Of a stretch of DNA of 64,000 nt, positions 53,435-63,290 are shown one piece after another (position 1 is the first letter of the stretch; the number at the start of each line of letters is the position of its first letter). The notes beneath the pieces are model-generated. The model saw only the letters and a list, made by a program, of their open reading frames with translations. It had not been told where the DNA came from and did no database searches. Made by a program: the position numbers and the translations under genes. The DNA lies in the NCBI GenBank assembly GCA_947089425.1, contig CAMUKG010000001.1, forward strand, positions 186,001-250,000, given 5' to 3'. Origin of the DNA: an uncultured Clostridia bacterium (GTDB lineage Bacteria; Bacillota; Clostridia; Christensenellales; Pumilibacteraceae).

Positions 53435-55249
53435 TCAATTGTTGTCGTCTATAATTTCGGCGTCTTCAACAACGGTATCGTCACCCGTCGCATTTGCTCC
53501 GTCGGCACTACCGTTGTTTTCATAAAGCTTTGTGAAAACGCTGTTGCTCACTTTTTGCAAGCTTTCAACCGCATCGTTTATAGCGTCGAGTTCGTCGGTT
53601 TTAACTACTTCGCGAACGTTTGCCATTTCTCTTTCGAGGTCTTCCTTATCGGATGGCGATATTGCCGAACCGTTGTCTTTAAGGAATTTCTCTATGTTGA
53701 ATATGAGCATATCGGCATGGTTTTTGGATTCCACCACTTCTTTGCGCTTGTTGTCCTCTTCCGCAAACTGCTCGGCGTCTTTAATAGCCTGTTGAATTTG
53801 CGATTCCGTGAGATTGGTGGACGCCGTAATGGTAACGCGCTGTTCCTTGCCCGTTCCCTTATCGCGCGCCGAAACGTGCACAATGCCGTTTGCGTCTATA
53901 TCGAACGTAACTTCTATTTGCGGAACGCCGCGGGGTGCGGGAGGAATTCCACCCAACTCGAAACGAGCAAGCGTCTTGTTGTGAGCGGCAATTTCGCGCT
54001 CGCCTTGCAAAACGTGAATGTCAACCGAAGGTTGCCCGTCGGTGGCGGTGGAGAACACTTGCGATTTCTTGGTGGGAATGGTAGTGTTGCGCGGAATAAG
54101 TTTTGTGAATATTCCGCCCACCGTCTCTATGCCGAGCGAAAGCGGAGTAACGTCGAGCAACAATACGTCTTTAACCTCGCCAGCAAGCACGCCGCCTTGA
54201 ATGGACGCGCCTATTGCTACGCATTCGTCGGGGTTGATGCCTTTAAACGGCTCTTTCCCGCTGAGCTTGCGCACCGCTTCCACAACGGCGGGAATACGAG
54301 TGGAGCCGCCCACCAAAATAACTTTGTCTATATCCGTTTCGGTAAAGCCCGCGTCGGCCATAGCTTGCTTTGTGAGCTTCATTGTTTTTTCCACAAGCAC
54401 TTGGGTAAGAGCCTCGAACTTACTGCGGGTGAGCTCGTATTCCATATGGAGAGGCCCCGCCGCACCCGACGTGATGAACGGAAGACTGATAGTTGTTTTC
54501 TGCAACGTGGAAAGCTCGATTTTCGCTTTTTCCGCCGCCTCTTTAAGACGTTGCATAGCCATGCGGTCTTTGCTGAGGTCGATTCCGTTTTCGTTCTTGA
54601 ACTGTTCAACCAAGTAATCCATAATCTTCTGGTCGAAGTCGTCGCCGCCCAAACGGTTGTCGCCCGCAGTAGCTATAACTTCAAACACGCCGTCGCCGAT
54701 TTCCAAAATGGAAATATCGAACGTGCCGCCGCCCAAGTCGAATATGAAAATTTTGTGATTGTTGTCTTGCCCTTTGTCGAGACCGTAGGCAAGAGCCGCC
54801 GCCGTAGGTTCGTTTATAATACGAAGAACGTCAAGTCCCGCGATACGTCCCGCGTCTTTGGTTGCCTGACGCTGAGAGTCGGTGAAATATGCGGGAACAG
54901 TTATAACCGCTTGCGTAACTTTTTCTCCGAGATACGCTTCGGCATCTTGTTTGAGCTTTGTAAGAATCATTGCCGAAAGCTCTTGCGGCGAATAATCTTT
55001 GCGGTCTATACGCACCTTGCGGTCGGTACCCATATCCCTCTTAATTGAAATAACTGTGCGGTCGGGGTTCGCAACAGCCTGACGCTTCGCAACCTGCCCC
55101 ACAAGACGTTCGCCGTCTTTTGCAAAGCCTATAACCGAAGGAGTTGTTCTTGCGCCTTCGGCGTTGGGAATTACCACAGGCTCGCCGCCTTCCAAAACGG
55201 CAACGCACGAGTTGGTTGTTCCCAAGTCGATTCCTATAATCTTACCCAT
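53435..55249 (-). CDS. dnaK: Chaperone protein DnaK (Hsp70)
   Basis: The ATPase domain begins [17 protein letters not shown] and contains the phosphate-2 motif [21 protein letters not shown] and the adenosine motif [17 protein letters not shown]. The interdomain linker ([15 protein letters not shown]) leads into the substrate-binding beta-domain (residues about 390-505) and the helical lid, ending in an acidic tail. The gap of about 20 residues in the nucleotide-binding domain typical of Gram-positive DnaK is consistent with the total of 604 residues. GAGG precedes the ATG. It forms the hrcA-grpE-dnaK-dnaJ heat-shock operon. Confidence 0.98.
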   Translation of the reverse strand: MGKIIGIDLGTTNSCVAVLEGGEPVVIPNAEGARTTPSVIGFAKDGERLVGQVAKRQAVANPDRTVISIKRDMGTDRKVRIDRKDYSPQELSAMILTKLKQDAEAYLGEKVTQAVITVPAYFTDSQRQATKDAGRIAGLDVLRIINEPTAAALAYGLDKGQDNNHKIFIFDLGGGTFDISILEIGDGVFEVIATAGDNRLGGDDFDQKIMDYLVEQFKNENGIDLSKDRMAMQRLKEAAEKAKIELSTLQKTTISLPFITSGAAGPLHMEYELTRSKFEALTQVLVEKTMKLTKQAMADAGFTETDIDKVILVGGSTRIPAVVEAVRKLSGKEPFKGINPDECVAIGASIQGGVLAGEVKDVLLLDVTPLSLGIETVGGIFTKLIPRNTTIPTKKSQVFSTATDGQPSVDIHVLQGEREIAAHNKTLARFELGGIPPAPRGVPQIEVTFDIDANGIVHVSARDKGTGKEQRVTITASTNLTESQIQQAIKDAEQFAEEDNKRKEVVESKNHADMLIFNIEKFLKDNGSAISPSDKEDLEREMANVREVVKTDELDAINDAVESLQKVSNSVFTKLYENNGSADGANATGDDTVVEDAEIIDDNN

Positions 55250-55293
55250 GTTTTTTATCCTCCAAAAAATTCTTGTTTTTATTTAGGTTGTTC

Positions 55294-55848
55294 TTATTTT
55301 GCCACTTTTACAACGCTGTGGCGAATAATGCGCTCGCCCATTCTGTATCCCTTTTGAAACACTTCAACAACCATATTGACTTTATCGGGGTCTTTTACCT
55401 TAACTTGCATAATGGCGTTGTGAAGATTGGGGTCGAATTGTTCGCCGAGCGCGGGGATTTCGGACACTCCGAAGTTCGAAAGCATTTCGGTGATTTGGCG
55501 ATAAATCATTTTAACGCCTTCCGCAACTTTCTCGTCGGTTATCATCGAAATCGCTTGCTTTAACACGTCGAGCACCGGTATAACCTTTTCGATTACCGCC
55601 ACCATGCCGTCTTCTTTTTGCTTTTTGTTGAGCTCGGCGTTTCGCTTGCGGTAATTGTCGAAGTCGGCTTGCATACGGTTCACGAGATTTGCGAGCTCTT
55701 CGCTTCGGTTCCTCTCCTTAGTCGCGATTGTTTGCGCCACAGCAAGCTGTTGCATAAGAGCGGACAGCTGAGCCTGAGCGTTTTGCTGTTGCGCTTTCGC
55801 GTCGTCGGAGCGTCCCTGTACGGGGACTTCTTTCATTTCGTCTGCCAT
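55294..55848 (-). CDS. grpE: Nucleotide exchange factor GrpE
   Basis: GrpE releases ADP from DnaK. After a polar N-terminus rich in Gln and Ala, a long coiled coil (about residues 35-95; LANLVNRMQADFDNYRKRNAEL) leads to helices and the C-terminal beta-wing (GEQFDPNLHNAIMQVKVKDPDKVNMVVEVFQKGYRMGERIIRHSVVKVAK), which contacts DnaK. The 184-residue length is typical. It lies between hrcA and dnaK. Confidence 0.97.
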   Translation of the reverse strand: MADEMKEVPVQGRSDDAKAQQQNAQAQLSALMQQLAVAQTIATKERNRSEELANLVNRMQADFDNYRKRNAELNKKQKEDGMVAVIEKVIPVLDVLKQAISMITDEKVAEGVKMIYRQITEMLSNFGVSEIPALGEQFDPNLHNAIMQVKVKDPDKVNMVVEVFQKGYRMGERIIRHSVVKVAK

Positions 55849-55885
55849 GTCTTACCTTTCTCCTGACCTCTCCTTTATTTTTTCG

Positions 55886-56971
55886 TTACTCCTCATCGTC
55901 GCGAAGCTCGTCTTCCGAACGACTCTCGTCGCCAGCATAAGTTTCGCCCGCGTGTTCGGGTAACATATTGATTGTTTTTCCGATATAATCGAGAACGGAA
56001 ATCACTTTGGGATAGTCCATTCTAATCGGTCCTATAACGCCCGCCTGCCCTATGTTCACACCGTTCACCGAGTAGCTTGCGGTTACGATTGCACATTCGG
56101 GCATTCCCTCGCGGATTTCATTGTCTTTCCCTATCTTTATGGAAAGATTCATGTCGTCATTATTTTTGAGAACAGGCACAAGTTCTTCTTTCGCGTCAAG
56201 CAATTCGAGCATAGCTTTCGCTTTTTGAAGATTTGCATATTCCGGCTGTTCGAGTATTTTTGCGCTTCCTTCGAGCACAATGTCGCTAATCATTTCTTCA
56301 TGGCTGTAACTCTTCAAAATTTTGAGAACGGTTTTGAATACTTGAGCGTATTCCTTTTTAACCTGCTTTATAAAGTGGTTGGGTTTTATTACCTCGCTCA
56401 CACTGCGATTCGCAAGCACGCTTGTCATAAATTCGCCTGTGGTTCTGCAATATTCGTCGTCCACGTTTGCGCCGAGCGACAAAGTCGCGTCTTTCAGTAT
56501 GCCCAAACTCGTAACTATAATCACCAAAGCCGTGGTATCGGTAAGCTTAACGATTTTTATGTTTTGAATAACGGCGTCGTTTATATCTTGCGCGTATGCT
56601 ACGCTCGTAAGGTTGGTAATTTCGGATATAACCTTAGCGGTGCTCTTCAAAATATCGTCAAGCTCGGTAATTTTTCGGTTAAAATAACGTTTTACCGTTT
56701 TAAGCTCGCTACGAGTAAGCTTGCGTTTGGGCATTAGCCTCTCTACATAAAGCCTATATGCCTCCGCTGTGGGAATTCGCCCCGCCGAAGTGTGAGGTTG
56801 AACAAGATATCCCATTTCTTCGAGAGCGGCAAGCTCGTTTCGTATCGTTGCGGTGCTGAGCGCGGGCAAATGTCTCTCTTTGATTTCGGCGCTCGATATA
56901 GGTTCGCACGAGTTTATATAACCGTCTACAACCGCTTGCAGAATTTTTTCTTTTCTGCCCGACAAGCCCAA
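55886..56971 (-). CDS. hrcA: Heat-inducible transcription repressor HrcA
   Basis: HrcA binds CIRCE and represses the hrcA-grpE-dnaK-dnaJ operon; its activity depends on GroEL. The N-terminal winged helix has GRKEKILQAVVDGYINSCEPISSAEI and LSTATIRNELAALEEMGYLVQPHTSAGRIPTAEAYRLYV. The inserted and GAF-like parts follow (NIGQAGVIGPIRMDYPKVISVLDYI near the end). The tail is acidic. Translation starts at a TTG (56971) with AAAGGAG 10 bases upstream. It has 361 residues and lies directly downstream of its own operator. Confidence 0.96.
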   Translation of the reverse strand: MGLSGRKEKILQAVVDGYINSCEPISSAEIKERHLPALSTATIRNELAALEEMGYLVQPHTSAGRIPTAEAYRLYVERLMPKRKLTRSELKTVKRYFNRKITELDDILKSTAKVISEITNLTSVAYAQDINDAVIQNIKIVKLTDTTALVIIVTSLGILKDATLSLGANVDDEYCRTTGEFMTSVLANRSVSEVIKPNHFIKQVKKEYAQVFKTVLKILKSYSHEEMISDIVLEGSAKILEQPEYANLQKAKAMLELLDAKEELVPVLKNNDDMNLSIKIGKDNEIREGMPECAIVTASYSVNGVNIGQAGVIGPIRMDYPKVISVLDYIGKTINMLPEHAGETYAGDESRSEDELRDDEE

Positions 56972-56998
56972 ATCCGTATTGCTCCTTTCTCACCGAAA

Positions 56999-57025
56999 TT
57001 AGCACTGTTACGGTGCGAGCATTAG
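56999..57025. promoter_or_regulatory. Degenerate second CIRCE-like dyad
   Basis: TTAGCACTG (56999-57007), nine bases, then GAGCATTAG (57017-57025). The left half matches CIRCE at 8 of 9 positions, the right half at 5 of 9. It overlaps the left end of the main CIRCE by 4 bases and lies in the hrcA leader. Confidence 0.45.
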
Positions 57026-57048
57026 CAATCGACACCTTCGAGTGCTAA
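57022..57048. promoter_or_regulatory. CIRCE operator (HrcA-binding site)
   Basis: TTAGCAATC (57022-57030), nine bases, GAGTGCTAA (57040-57048). It matches the CIRCE consensus at 17 of 18 arm positions and lies at the transcription start of the heat-shock operon, just downstream of its -10 box. Confidence 0.95.
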
Positions 57049-57051
57049 TAT

Positions 57052-57081
57052 AATATAGCATATAGAGCCGCTCTATGTCAA
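57052..57081 (-). promoter_or_regulatory. Heat-shock operon promoter
   Basis: On the minus strand, TTGACA (57076-57081) and TATATT (57052-57057) are separated by 18 bases, placing CIRCE across the transcription start. Confidence 0.8.
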
Positions 57082-57144
57082 ATCTTTGCAGGCGTTTTCA
57101 ACAAAATATTTGCAGTTTAATCGAATTTTTTCAAATCGCAAAAA

Positions 57145-58245
57145 TCACACAAGTCGCACGATTATGTCGTTCATTACGTAATATGCGTTTTCGCAAAGTT
57201 TAAAACCTTTCGCGGTGCGCTCCAACATTCCGAGACCGACGAGTTCGGTTAATTCACGGCTTTTGAGCTTTTCCCACTCGTAACCGCACAGCTCGCTTGC
57301 CCGCTCCGAGTCTATTCCGTTCTTAGTTCTGAGCCCGAGCATAACATACTCTTCAAGCGAATCGGAAGCGGTGATTGCTTCGGTAATTTCGTCGCGCAAA
57401 CCCGCTATGTATCGCGCAATATCGCTCGTGTTAAACGAACGCTTTTTTCCGTCGTAAGAATGCGCCGCCGCCCCGACGCCCACATACGGCGCGAGACTCC
57501 AATACTTTTTATTGTGCCTACACTCGTAGCCGCGCTTAGCGAAATTGCTCACCTCGTAACGCTCGAAGCCGTATTCTTTAAGAGCCGCATATACCTTCTC
57601 ATATATATTCGCCGAAGCATCTTCGTCGACTCTGTATTCGCTCAAATACAGCGGCGTGCCCTCTTCAACCGAAAGAGCATACACCGACAAATGTTTTATA
57701 CCCGCTTCGCACAAAGATTTTACGGACTCCGAAACGTCTTTTTCGGAAGAACGAGGCAAACCGAGCATAAGGTCGCAACTCACGTTTTCAAAACCGAAAA
57801 CTTTTGCGCGCTTCACCGCTTGCAAAGCCTGTTCGGCGGTATGCCGTCGCCCTGCCGCCGCAAGCACTTCGTTATTAAGCGACTGCACCCCGAGACTTAT
57901 TCTGTTCACTCCGCACTCGCGAGCCTCGCTCGCAAATTCGTCCGAAAAACTGTCGGGATTAGCTTCCGTAGTAATTTCGCAATCGCCGGTAAGTTCGGCG
58001 GTGTCGCGCAATTCGCGCATTATTCTTTTAAGCAATCCTTTCGGCAATACCGAAGGAGTTCCGCCGCCGAAATACACCGAATCCGCAATTCCGCAAACCC
58101 GCTCTCTAATTTCGCGAGCAAGAGACTCAACGTAATCGCTCTCGCTGTATTCGCAAACGCTCGACACAAAACCGCAGTAGGCGCACCTACTACGGCAAAA
58201 CGGTATATGAACGTAAATTCCCTGTTTTTCGTTTTTGGTTTTCAT
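57145..58245 (-). CDS. hemW: Heme chaperone HemW-like radical SAM protein
   Basis: HemW is related to coproporphyrinogen dehydrogenase HemN but acts as a heme-binding protein. The N-terminal motif is YVHIPFCRSRCAYCGF (CxxxCxxC with the extra residue pattern of HemW, not the CxxxCxxCxC of HemN), then YFGGGTPSVLP, the EANPDSF segment and RISLGVQSL. The C-terminal HemN domain ends in the typical GLRTKNGID to MLERTAKGF stretch. The ATG at 58245 gives the usual short N-terminus; a TTG at 58293 inside lepA would add 16 residues. It follows lepA and precedes the hrcA operon, as in Bacillus. Confidence 0.93.
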   Translation of the reverse strand: MKTKNEKQGIYVHIPFCRSRCAYCGFVSSVCEYSESDYVESLAREIRERVCGIADSVYFGGGTPSVLPKGLLKRIMRELRDTAELTGDCEITTEANPDSFSDEFASEARECGVNRISLGVQSLNNEVLAAAGRRHTAEQALQAVKRAKVFGFENVSCDLMLGLPRSSEKDVSESVKSLCEAGIKHLSVYALSVEEGTPLYLSEYRVDEDASANIYEKVYAALKEYGFERYEVSNFAKRGYECRHNKKYWSLAPYVGVGAAAHSYDGKKRSFNTSDIARYIAGLRDEITEAITASDSLEEYVMLGLRTKNGIDSERASELCGYEWEKLKSRELTELVGLGMLERTAKGFKLCENAYYVMNDIIVRLV

Positions 58246-58279
58246 ATTATGCAATGTATGCGTAACAGAATACTGCGTA

Positions 58280-60082
58280 TTATTTATCGTCAAGCTTTAA
58301 CACCGACATAAACGCTTCGCTCGGGACTTCCACCGAACCGACTTGACGCATACGCTTTTTGCCCTCTTTTTGCTTTTCAAGCAACTTTTTCTTGCGGGAT
58401 ATATCGCCGCCGTAACATTTCGCAAGCACGTCTTTGCGCATAGCCTTAACCGTTTCTCTCGCTATGACTTTATTCCCTATGGATGCTTGAATCGGAATTT
58501 CGAAAAGTTGACGAGGTATCACCTCTTTCAATTTTTCGGCAATGGAACGTCCTCGCGCATAAGCCTTATCGCGGTGAACTATTATGCTGAGCGCGTCGCA
58601 AATTTCGTTGTTTAAAAGCACGTCGAGCTTAACGAGGTCTTCGGGCTTATATCCCTTAACTTCATAATCGAGACTCGCATAACCACGCGTGCGCGATTTC
58701 AAGCTATCGAAAAAGTCGTACACGATTTCATTTAGCGGAATTTCGTATTCGAGCTGCACTCTGCTTTTATCGAGATACACCATATTTATATAAGTGCCGC
58801 GCTTATCTTGGCAAAGTTCCATAATCGAGCCTATATATTCGGGCGGAGTGAAAATCAAAGCTTTGACGTAAGGCTCTTCTATTCTGTCGATTTCGGACGG
58901 ATTAGGCAAATTGCCCGGATTAGTCACGGTAACCATTTCTCCGTCGGTCTTATACACCCGATAGTTAACGCCGGGCGCCGTAGTGATTAAGTCGAGGTTA
59001 AACTCGCGCTCCAACCTCTCCTGAATTATCTCCATGTGCAAAAGCCCCAAAAATCCGCAACGGAAACCGAACCCGAGTGCAACCGACACTTCGGGCTCGA
59101 AAAATAATGCGGCATCATTGAGTTTAAGCTTTTCGAGCGCTTCTTTTAGGTCGTTGTATTTGCTGCCGTCCGACGAATATATTCCGCAATACACTACTGG
59201 CTGAACTTTTTTATATCCGGGACACGGTTCGGCAGCGGGACTGTTCGCGTCGGTAATCGTATCGCCGGGAGCGGTGTCGGCAACGTTTTTTATGCTTGCA
59301 CAAACGTAACCCACGTCGCCCGCCGAAAGCGCTTCCCATTCTATGGGCTTTGGATTAAAAATCCCCACTTCAGTCACGTCAAATTCTTTTCCGCTGTGCA
59401 TCATGCGAATTTTCATCCCTGTTTTAACTTGTCCGTCTATAACTCGCACAAGACACACCGCACCTTTGTAGTTGTCGTAATACGAATCGAATATAAGGGC
59501 TTTCAACGGCGCCGACTCGTTGCCCGAAGGCGGCGGAACGTCGGTTATTATTTTATCGAGAACGGCTTCTATGTTTAGTCCTTCTTTCGCGCTTACAAGC
59601 GGCGCGTCGTCGGCGGGAAGCCCGATAACGTCTTCTATTTCCTGTTTCGCTTCTTCGGGGCGCGCCGACGGCAAGTCTATTTTGTTTATTACGGGAATGA
59701 TTTCGAGGTTGTTGTCTACCGCAAGGTAAACGTTGGCAAGGGTTTGCGCCTCAACTCCTTGCGTTGCGTCTACTATGAGCACCGCCCCTTCGCAAGCGGC
59801 AAGCGAGCGCGACACCTCGTAGGTAAAGTCTACGTGACCCGGCGTGTCTATAAGATTCAACTCGTATTCTTCGCCGACATACGAATATTTCATTCTCACG
59901 GGCGTAAGCTTTATTGTGATTCCGCGTTCTCTTTCAATATCCATGCTATCGAGAATTTGCTCGGTAAGCTCGCGCGACGAAACCGTACCCGTCTTTTCTA
60001 TGAGTCTGTCGGCAAGAGTAGACTTGCCGTGGTCTATATGCGCTATGATGCAAAAATTGCGAATATGCTTTTGCCTTTCCAT
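58280..60082 (-). CDS. lepA: Elongation factor 4 (LepA)
   Basis: LepA is a ribosome-bound GTPase that back-translocates or assists initiation. G motifs are [14 protein letters not shown] (G1), RERGITIKL (G2), DTPGHVDF (G3), NKIDLP (G4) and SAKEG (G5). The EF-G-like domains follow, and the LepA-specific C-terminus is present ([65 protein letters not shown]). The 600-residue length is standard. Confidence 0.98.
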   Translation of the reverse strand: MERQKHIRNFCIIAHIDHGKSTLADRLIEKTGTVSSRELTEQILDSMDIERERGITIKLTPVRMKYSYVGEEYELNLIDTPGHVDFTYEVSRSLAACEGAVLIVDATQGVEAQTLANVYLAVDNNLEIIPVINKIDLPSARPEEAKQEIEDVIGLPADDAPLVSAKEGLNIEAVLDKIITDVPPPSGNESAPLKALIFDSYYDNYKGAVCLVRVIDGQVKTGMKIRMMHSGKEFDVTEVGIFNPKPIEWEALSAGDVGYVCASIKNVADTAPGDTITDANSPAAEPCPGYKKVQPVVYCGIYSSDGSKYNDLKEALEKLKLNDAALFFEPEVSVALGFGFRCGFLGLLHMEIIQERLEREFNLDLITTAPGVNYRVYKTDGEMVTVTNPGNLPNPSEIDRIEEPYVKALIFTPPEYIGSIMELCQDKRGTYINMVYLDKSRVQLEYEIPLNEIVYDFFDSLKSRTRGYASLDYEVKGYKPEDLVKLDVLLNNEICDALSIIVHRDKAYARGRSIAEKLKEVIPRQLFEIPIQASIGNKVIARETVKAMRKDVLAKCYGGDISRKKKLLEKQKEGKKRMRQVGSVEVPSEAFMSVLKLDDK

Positions 60083-60113
60083 TTTGTTCCTCGTTTTGAG
60101 CTTTTACCATTGT

Positions 60114-60142
60114 ATTATAAGCGAAAGCGCGAAAAATAGCAA
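60114..60142 (-). promoter_or_regulatory. Promoter of lepA-hemW
   Basis: On the minus strand, TTGCTA (60137-60142) and TATAAT (60114-60119) are separated by 17 bases, about 32 bases before the lepA ATG. Confidence 0.7.
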
Positions 60143-60171
60143 ATAAAAATCGCCTTTATCTTTGCATTTGA

Positions 60172-60200
60172 TTGCGCACTGCAAAAAAAAATGGTATACT
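60172..60200 (+). promoter_or_regulatory. Promoter of the GDPD-GtrA operon
   Basis: TTGCGC (60172-60177) and TATACT (60195-60200) are separated by 17 bases. The leader to the GDPD ATG is about 70 bases and contains a short open frame. Confidence 0.6.
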
Positions 60201-60240
60201 ATATAAAGGTGTGCGCTTAAAACCTTGAAACGAGGTAATT

Positions 60241-60276
60241 ATGCGTAAGCCGCCAAATAGGTTTAAACGGAGTTAA
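60241..60276 (+). CDS. Possible 11-residue upstream open reading frame (leader peptide)
   Basis: An ATG at 60241 with GAGG 5 bases upstream opens a frame MRKPPNRFKRS that ends with TAA at 60274-60276, 2 bases before the GDPD start. It covers the GDPD ribosome-binding site (ACGGAG), so translating it could influence initiation at the main gene. It is too short to prove by itself. Confidence 0.35.
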   Translation: MRKPPNRFKRS

Positions 60277-60278
60277 TA

Positions 60279-61004
60279 ATGGATTTAAAGAATTCCCGCC
60301 TCTTCACAACGCCGATTGCTCACAGGGGTTTGCACAGCGAAGAGGTTCCCGAAAACTCTCTGCTTTCTTACGAGAAAGCGATAGAAAAAAACTTTCCGAT
60401 AGAAATAGACGTAAGAATTATAGACGACGGCACCGTAATAGTATTTCACGACGACACGCTCGGAAGAATGACCGACAAAGACGGCTATGTTTCGAATCTT
60501 AAATCGTCCGATTTGTCGCAACTCAATTTGCTCGGCACCAACCAAACGGTTCCCACTTTCGAGCAGGTTCTCGAACTTGTGAACGGCAAAGTTCCGCTTT
60601 TAATCGAAACCAAAGTTTCCGCAAAAATCGGAGACCTCGAAAGCAAAGTAATCGCCATGCTGAAATCGTATAGCGGCGAGTTTGCAATTCAGTCGTTCGA
60701 CCCTTATTCGCTCGAATATTTTCGTAAGCACGAGCCCGATTTCATTCGCGGGCAACTTTCTTCGCTCGACGCAGGAAGCGGACAGTCGTTATTAAAACGC
60801 AAAGCGCTCGCTCACCTTAAAGTGAACCGCATATCCGAGCCGCATTTTGTGTCTTATTTATTTTCCGACCTTCCAAACAAATACGTTTCGAAGAAAAAAC
60901 TCCCCACTCTCGCTTGGACCGTGCGCAGCAACGCCGACTATGAAAAGGTCAAGCCTTACTGCGACAACATAATTTTCGAAAGGTTCTTACCCGAAAATCA
61001 ATGA
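60279..61004 (+). CDS. Glycerophosphodiester phosphodiesterase
   Basis: GDPD enzymes split glycerophosphodiesters into glycerol 3-phosphate and alcohol. The catalytic motifs are PIAHRGLHSEEVPENSLLSYE (HR-x16-E), EIDVRIIDDGTVIVFHDDTLGRMT (E-x-D, HD) and PLLIETKV. The last strands (PTLAWTVRSNADYEKV) are family-typical. At 241 residues it is a compact enzyme with no signal peptide or membrane anchor, so it is cytosolic. It overlaps the gtrA-like ATG by 4 bases and probably shares a transcript with it, suggesting a role in recycling lipid or teichoic-acid-derived glycerol phosphate. Confidence 0.94.
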   Translation: MDLKNSRLFTTPIAHRGLHSEEVPENSLLSYEKAIEKNFPIEIDVRIIDDGTVIVFHDDTLGRMTDKDGYVSNLKSSDLSQLNLLGTNQTVPTFEQVLELVNGKVPLLIETKVSAKIGDLESKVIAMLKSYSGEFAIQSFDPYSLEYFRKHEPDFIRGQLSSLDAGSGQSLLKRKALAHLKVNRISEPHFVSYLFSDLPNKYVSKKKLPTLAWTVRSNADYEKVKPYCDNIIFERFLPENQ

Positions 61005-61534
61005 AAGAGTTTTTCCGCGCACTGAAAAGCAAGCGAATACGCCGCGAATATTTAAAGTCCATTGCCGTAGGAATAATATCCACAGTGATAGACTTTATTA
61101 TTACCGCTCTCATCTTATATATGGCGGGGCACGAATATTATAGCGGCTTTTTGGGAGTTTTCACAGGCGCTACCAAAAGCGGGGTTCCTTATTCTCCCCC
61201 AATGTCTATATATATCACGTCGATAGTGCTTAGCTTTATAGTTTCCATTCTGTTCAACTATATAATGAGCGCGTTTTTCGTGTACGAATACGGTAACGTG
61301 GGAAAAAACGCGAAAGGCTTCACAAAGTTCGCAATATTCGCTCTTATAGGGCTCACAATCACAACAGTAGGAAGTCTTATTTGTTCCAACGTGTTCGGAC
61401 TTTCGGGCAGTAACGTTTGGTGGATAAAAATAACCATAGCCGTAATAGTCTTTATATTCAATTTTTTCACAAGAAAATATTTTGTTTTCAATATAGCTCT
61501 GATACGCGACGACGAAAACACTATAAATCTATAA
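61001..61534 (+). CDS. GtrA-like membrane protein
   Basis: GtrA-family proteins are small four-helix membrane proteins linked to flipping of lipid-linked sugars or to cell-surface polysaccharide synthesis. The four hydrophobic segments are at about residues 20-42, 65-90, 105-127 and 140-160, and the basic N-terminus and RKYFVFN end match the family. The loop between helices 1 and 2 (residues 42-62) is longer than usual, which makes the protein (177 residues) slightly larger than the common 120-150. It overlaps the GDPD gene (ATGA) and ends before a strong terminator. Confidence 0.85.
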   Translation: MKEFFRALKSKRIRREYLKSIAVGIISTVIDFIITALILYMAGHEYYSGFLGVFTGATKSGVPYSPPMSIYITSIVLSFIVSILFNYIMSAFFVYEYGNVGKNAKGFTKFAIFALIGLTITTVGSLICSNVFGLSGSNVWWIKITIAVIVFIFNFFTRKYFVFNIALIRDDENTINL

Positions 61535-61546
61535 TTATCAAAATGC

Positions 61547-61585
61547 AAAAAGCGCGCTTCTTTAAAAACGAGGAAGCGCGCTTTT
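61547..61585. terminator. Bidirectional terminator between gtrA-like gene and ABC exporter
   Basis: A 13-pair G+C-rich stem (AAAAGCGCGCTTC at 61548-61560 with its complement at 61573-61585) ends in T-runs on both strands and separates the convergent genes. Confidence 0.9.
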
Positions 61586-61601
61586 AATTGCAAAACAAAC
61601 G

Positions 61602-63290
61602 TTAAACTTCTATTTCGTCGATTTTTTTCTCGCAATTTTTATAGAACGTTACGAATAACCCGACCGCCGCCGCAATACCTACCGCAAGCAACGTACACAT
61701 ACTTATAACGTTTGCAACAGTTCCCGATACCCAACGCATTAAAACGACGCTCAAAATGCCGCCCCCGACCGCCAATAACATTGAAACTAACATACTGCCA
61801 AACACGGTAGCAACAACGTTTTTGTTATGCTTAACAGCCTCGTTGGGCGTTGTCCATTTCAATTTGGGATTATTCACGTCAAGCAACATTCCTAAGTGCA
61901 CCGCCGCGAAATTGTAAATCAAAAGAAACATTAAAGAAAAAATAAAGAACACGGCGTTAAAGTCTATTGCCGCCATAGCTATCGCACCGAAAATCGAAGA
62001 AAGCGAACCTATTATTATATACACATACGATTTTGCTCTAAGTTGAGTTTTATAATCTACCGGAATAATTTTCGTGTAATAGAATTTTTCTCCCTCGCGG
62101 GAAAGCGCCGTAGCGGGTCCGGCGTTCGTGCCCACGCTCATAAACATTACAAACCACAGCATTACAAATCTCATCACGGTATTCATAATTAAGATTTGCG
62201 ACTCGGGTTGATTCATCATCTCTCCCGCCGTAGCCGAAGTTTTGGTAGTTAAACCGAAAAACACTACAATAATAGGGCACATTACAATCCCAAGCAAACA
62301 ATTCAAAGCAAAAGCGGGAGTGCGCAAAATTTCGCGCCACTCTTTTTTCATAAGCGCTTTCAACGTGCCCGAACCGCGATAAGCGACGTTTGCCGTCTTA
62401 TTTCTTTTAGCCCCTTCGAGCTGACCGGATGCTCCCCTACGATAAACGGCGCTGCTTATAAGCATTACAATCGCACCGAGCGCCAAAACTATTCCGAAAT
62501 AAATCGCAAGATTTACCGCCACCGATGCCGCCGTACCCAAACCGAACACAGGAGTCGCCGTCATTGCGCGAGCCAAAGCGTATAGCGGATACATTGTGCT
62601 TGCAATCTTTCGGAACATGTCTTGCATTCCGCTCAAATCGATTTCTTCGGGATTCATATTTTGCATTTGCGAAATGCCCGCATAATATAATCCGAAAAAA
62701 CCGCCGAACAATAATATTACCACAATAGAGCCGAGCGCGCCGCGATTTTTCAAAAACGACACTATATACATTACGGGTATTGCGATTACAGAAGCCAAAA
62801 CAAGCGGAATCACGGGAGTAAATAATACGGCAAACGGCATTATAACGTAAAATATAGCCGAAAGATTCATTACTATTCCCGCCGCTATAAGACACGGGAG
62901 CATGATGAGCGCGGTAATCGACAACTCGATTAAATACACGACGGTGAGCTTTGCCGCAAATATAGTAGCGGGTTTAATCGGCAACGCAAAGAAAAATTCG
63001 GTGTCTTTTGAAAAATACAGGCAAGTAAGCACGGTGACTATTCCGAAAATCAATACCACCATAAGCCCGCAAGCGAGAATCATGGAAATAAATTCGCTTT
63101 GCAGCGAAAAAGCCGCGAACGTGCTCCCCATAAAATAAATAAGAGTGACGAACAAGAAACCGATAGCCGCATAAGCTATTAAGAGCGACAAGCCCACAAG
63201 TAAAGTTTTGGTTAGCGATTTCTCTTTTGCCATATCCCGACGAAACATATTTTTAATAAGCAACTTTAAAACGGAAACGTAGTTACTCAT
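61602..63290 (-). CDS. ABC transporter permease (ABC-2 type exporter)
   Basis: This 562-residue polytopic protein has about 12 predicted membrane helices in two half-sets. The segment FFALPIKPATIFAAKLTVVYLIELSI is characteristic of bacterial ABC-2 permeases that pair with a separate ATPase. The middle cytoplasmic loop (MKKEWREILRTPAFALN) begins the second half. Substrate is not predictable. I use the ATG at 63290, with GGAGG 5 bases upstream, which overlaps the ATPase stop by 8 bases; an in-frame start at 63374 would add 28 residues rich in basic amino acids. Gene pairing with the ATPase is tight. Confidence 0.9.
   Translation of the reverse strand: MSNYVSVLKLLIKNMFRRDMAKEKSLTKTLLVGLSLLIAYAAIGFLFVTLIYFMGSTFAAFSLQSEFISMILACGLMVVLIFGIVTVLTCLYFSKDTEFFFALPIKPATIFAAKLTVVYLIELSITALIMLPCLIAAGIVMNLSAIFYVIMPFAVLFTPVIPLVLASVIAIPVMYIVSFLKNRGALGSIVVILLFGGFFGLYYAGISQMQNMNPEEIDLSGMQDMFRKIASTMYPLYALARAMTATPVFGLGTAASVAVNLAIYFGIVLALGAIVMLISSAVYRRGASGQLEGAKRNKTANVAYRGSGTLKALMKKEWREILRTPAFALNCLLGIVMCPIIVVFFGLTTKTSATAGEMMNQPESQILIMNTVMRFVMLWFVMFMSVGTNAGPATALSREGEKFYYTKIIPVDYKTQLRAKSYVYIIIGSLSSIFGAIAMAAIDFNAVFFIFSLMFLLIYNFAAVHLGMLLDVNNPKLKWTTPNEAVKHNKNVVATVFGSMLVSMLLAVGGGILSVVLMRWVSGTVANVISMCTLLAVGIAAAVGLFVTFYKNCEKKIDEIEV

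Noticed and set aside
53207..55048. Very long open frame on the plus strand, antisense to dnaK
   Set aside because: It lies entirely opposite dnaK, with its composition set by dnaK codons; it has no ribosome-binding site, promoter or recognisable motif.
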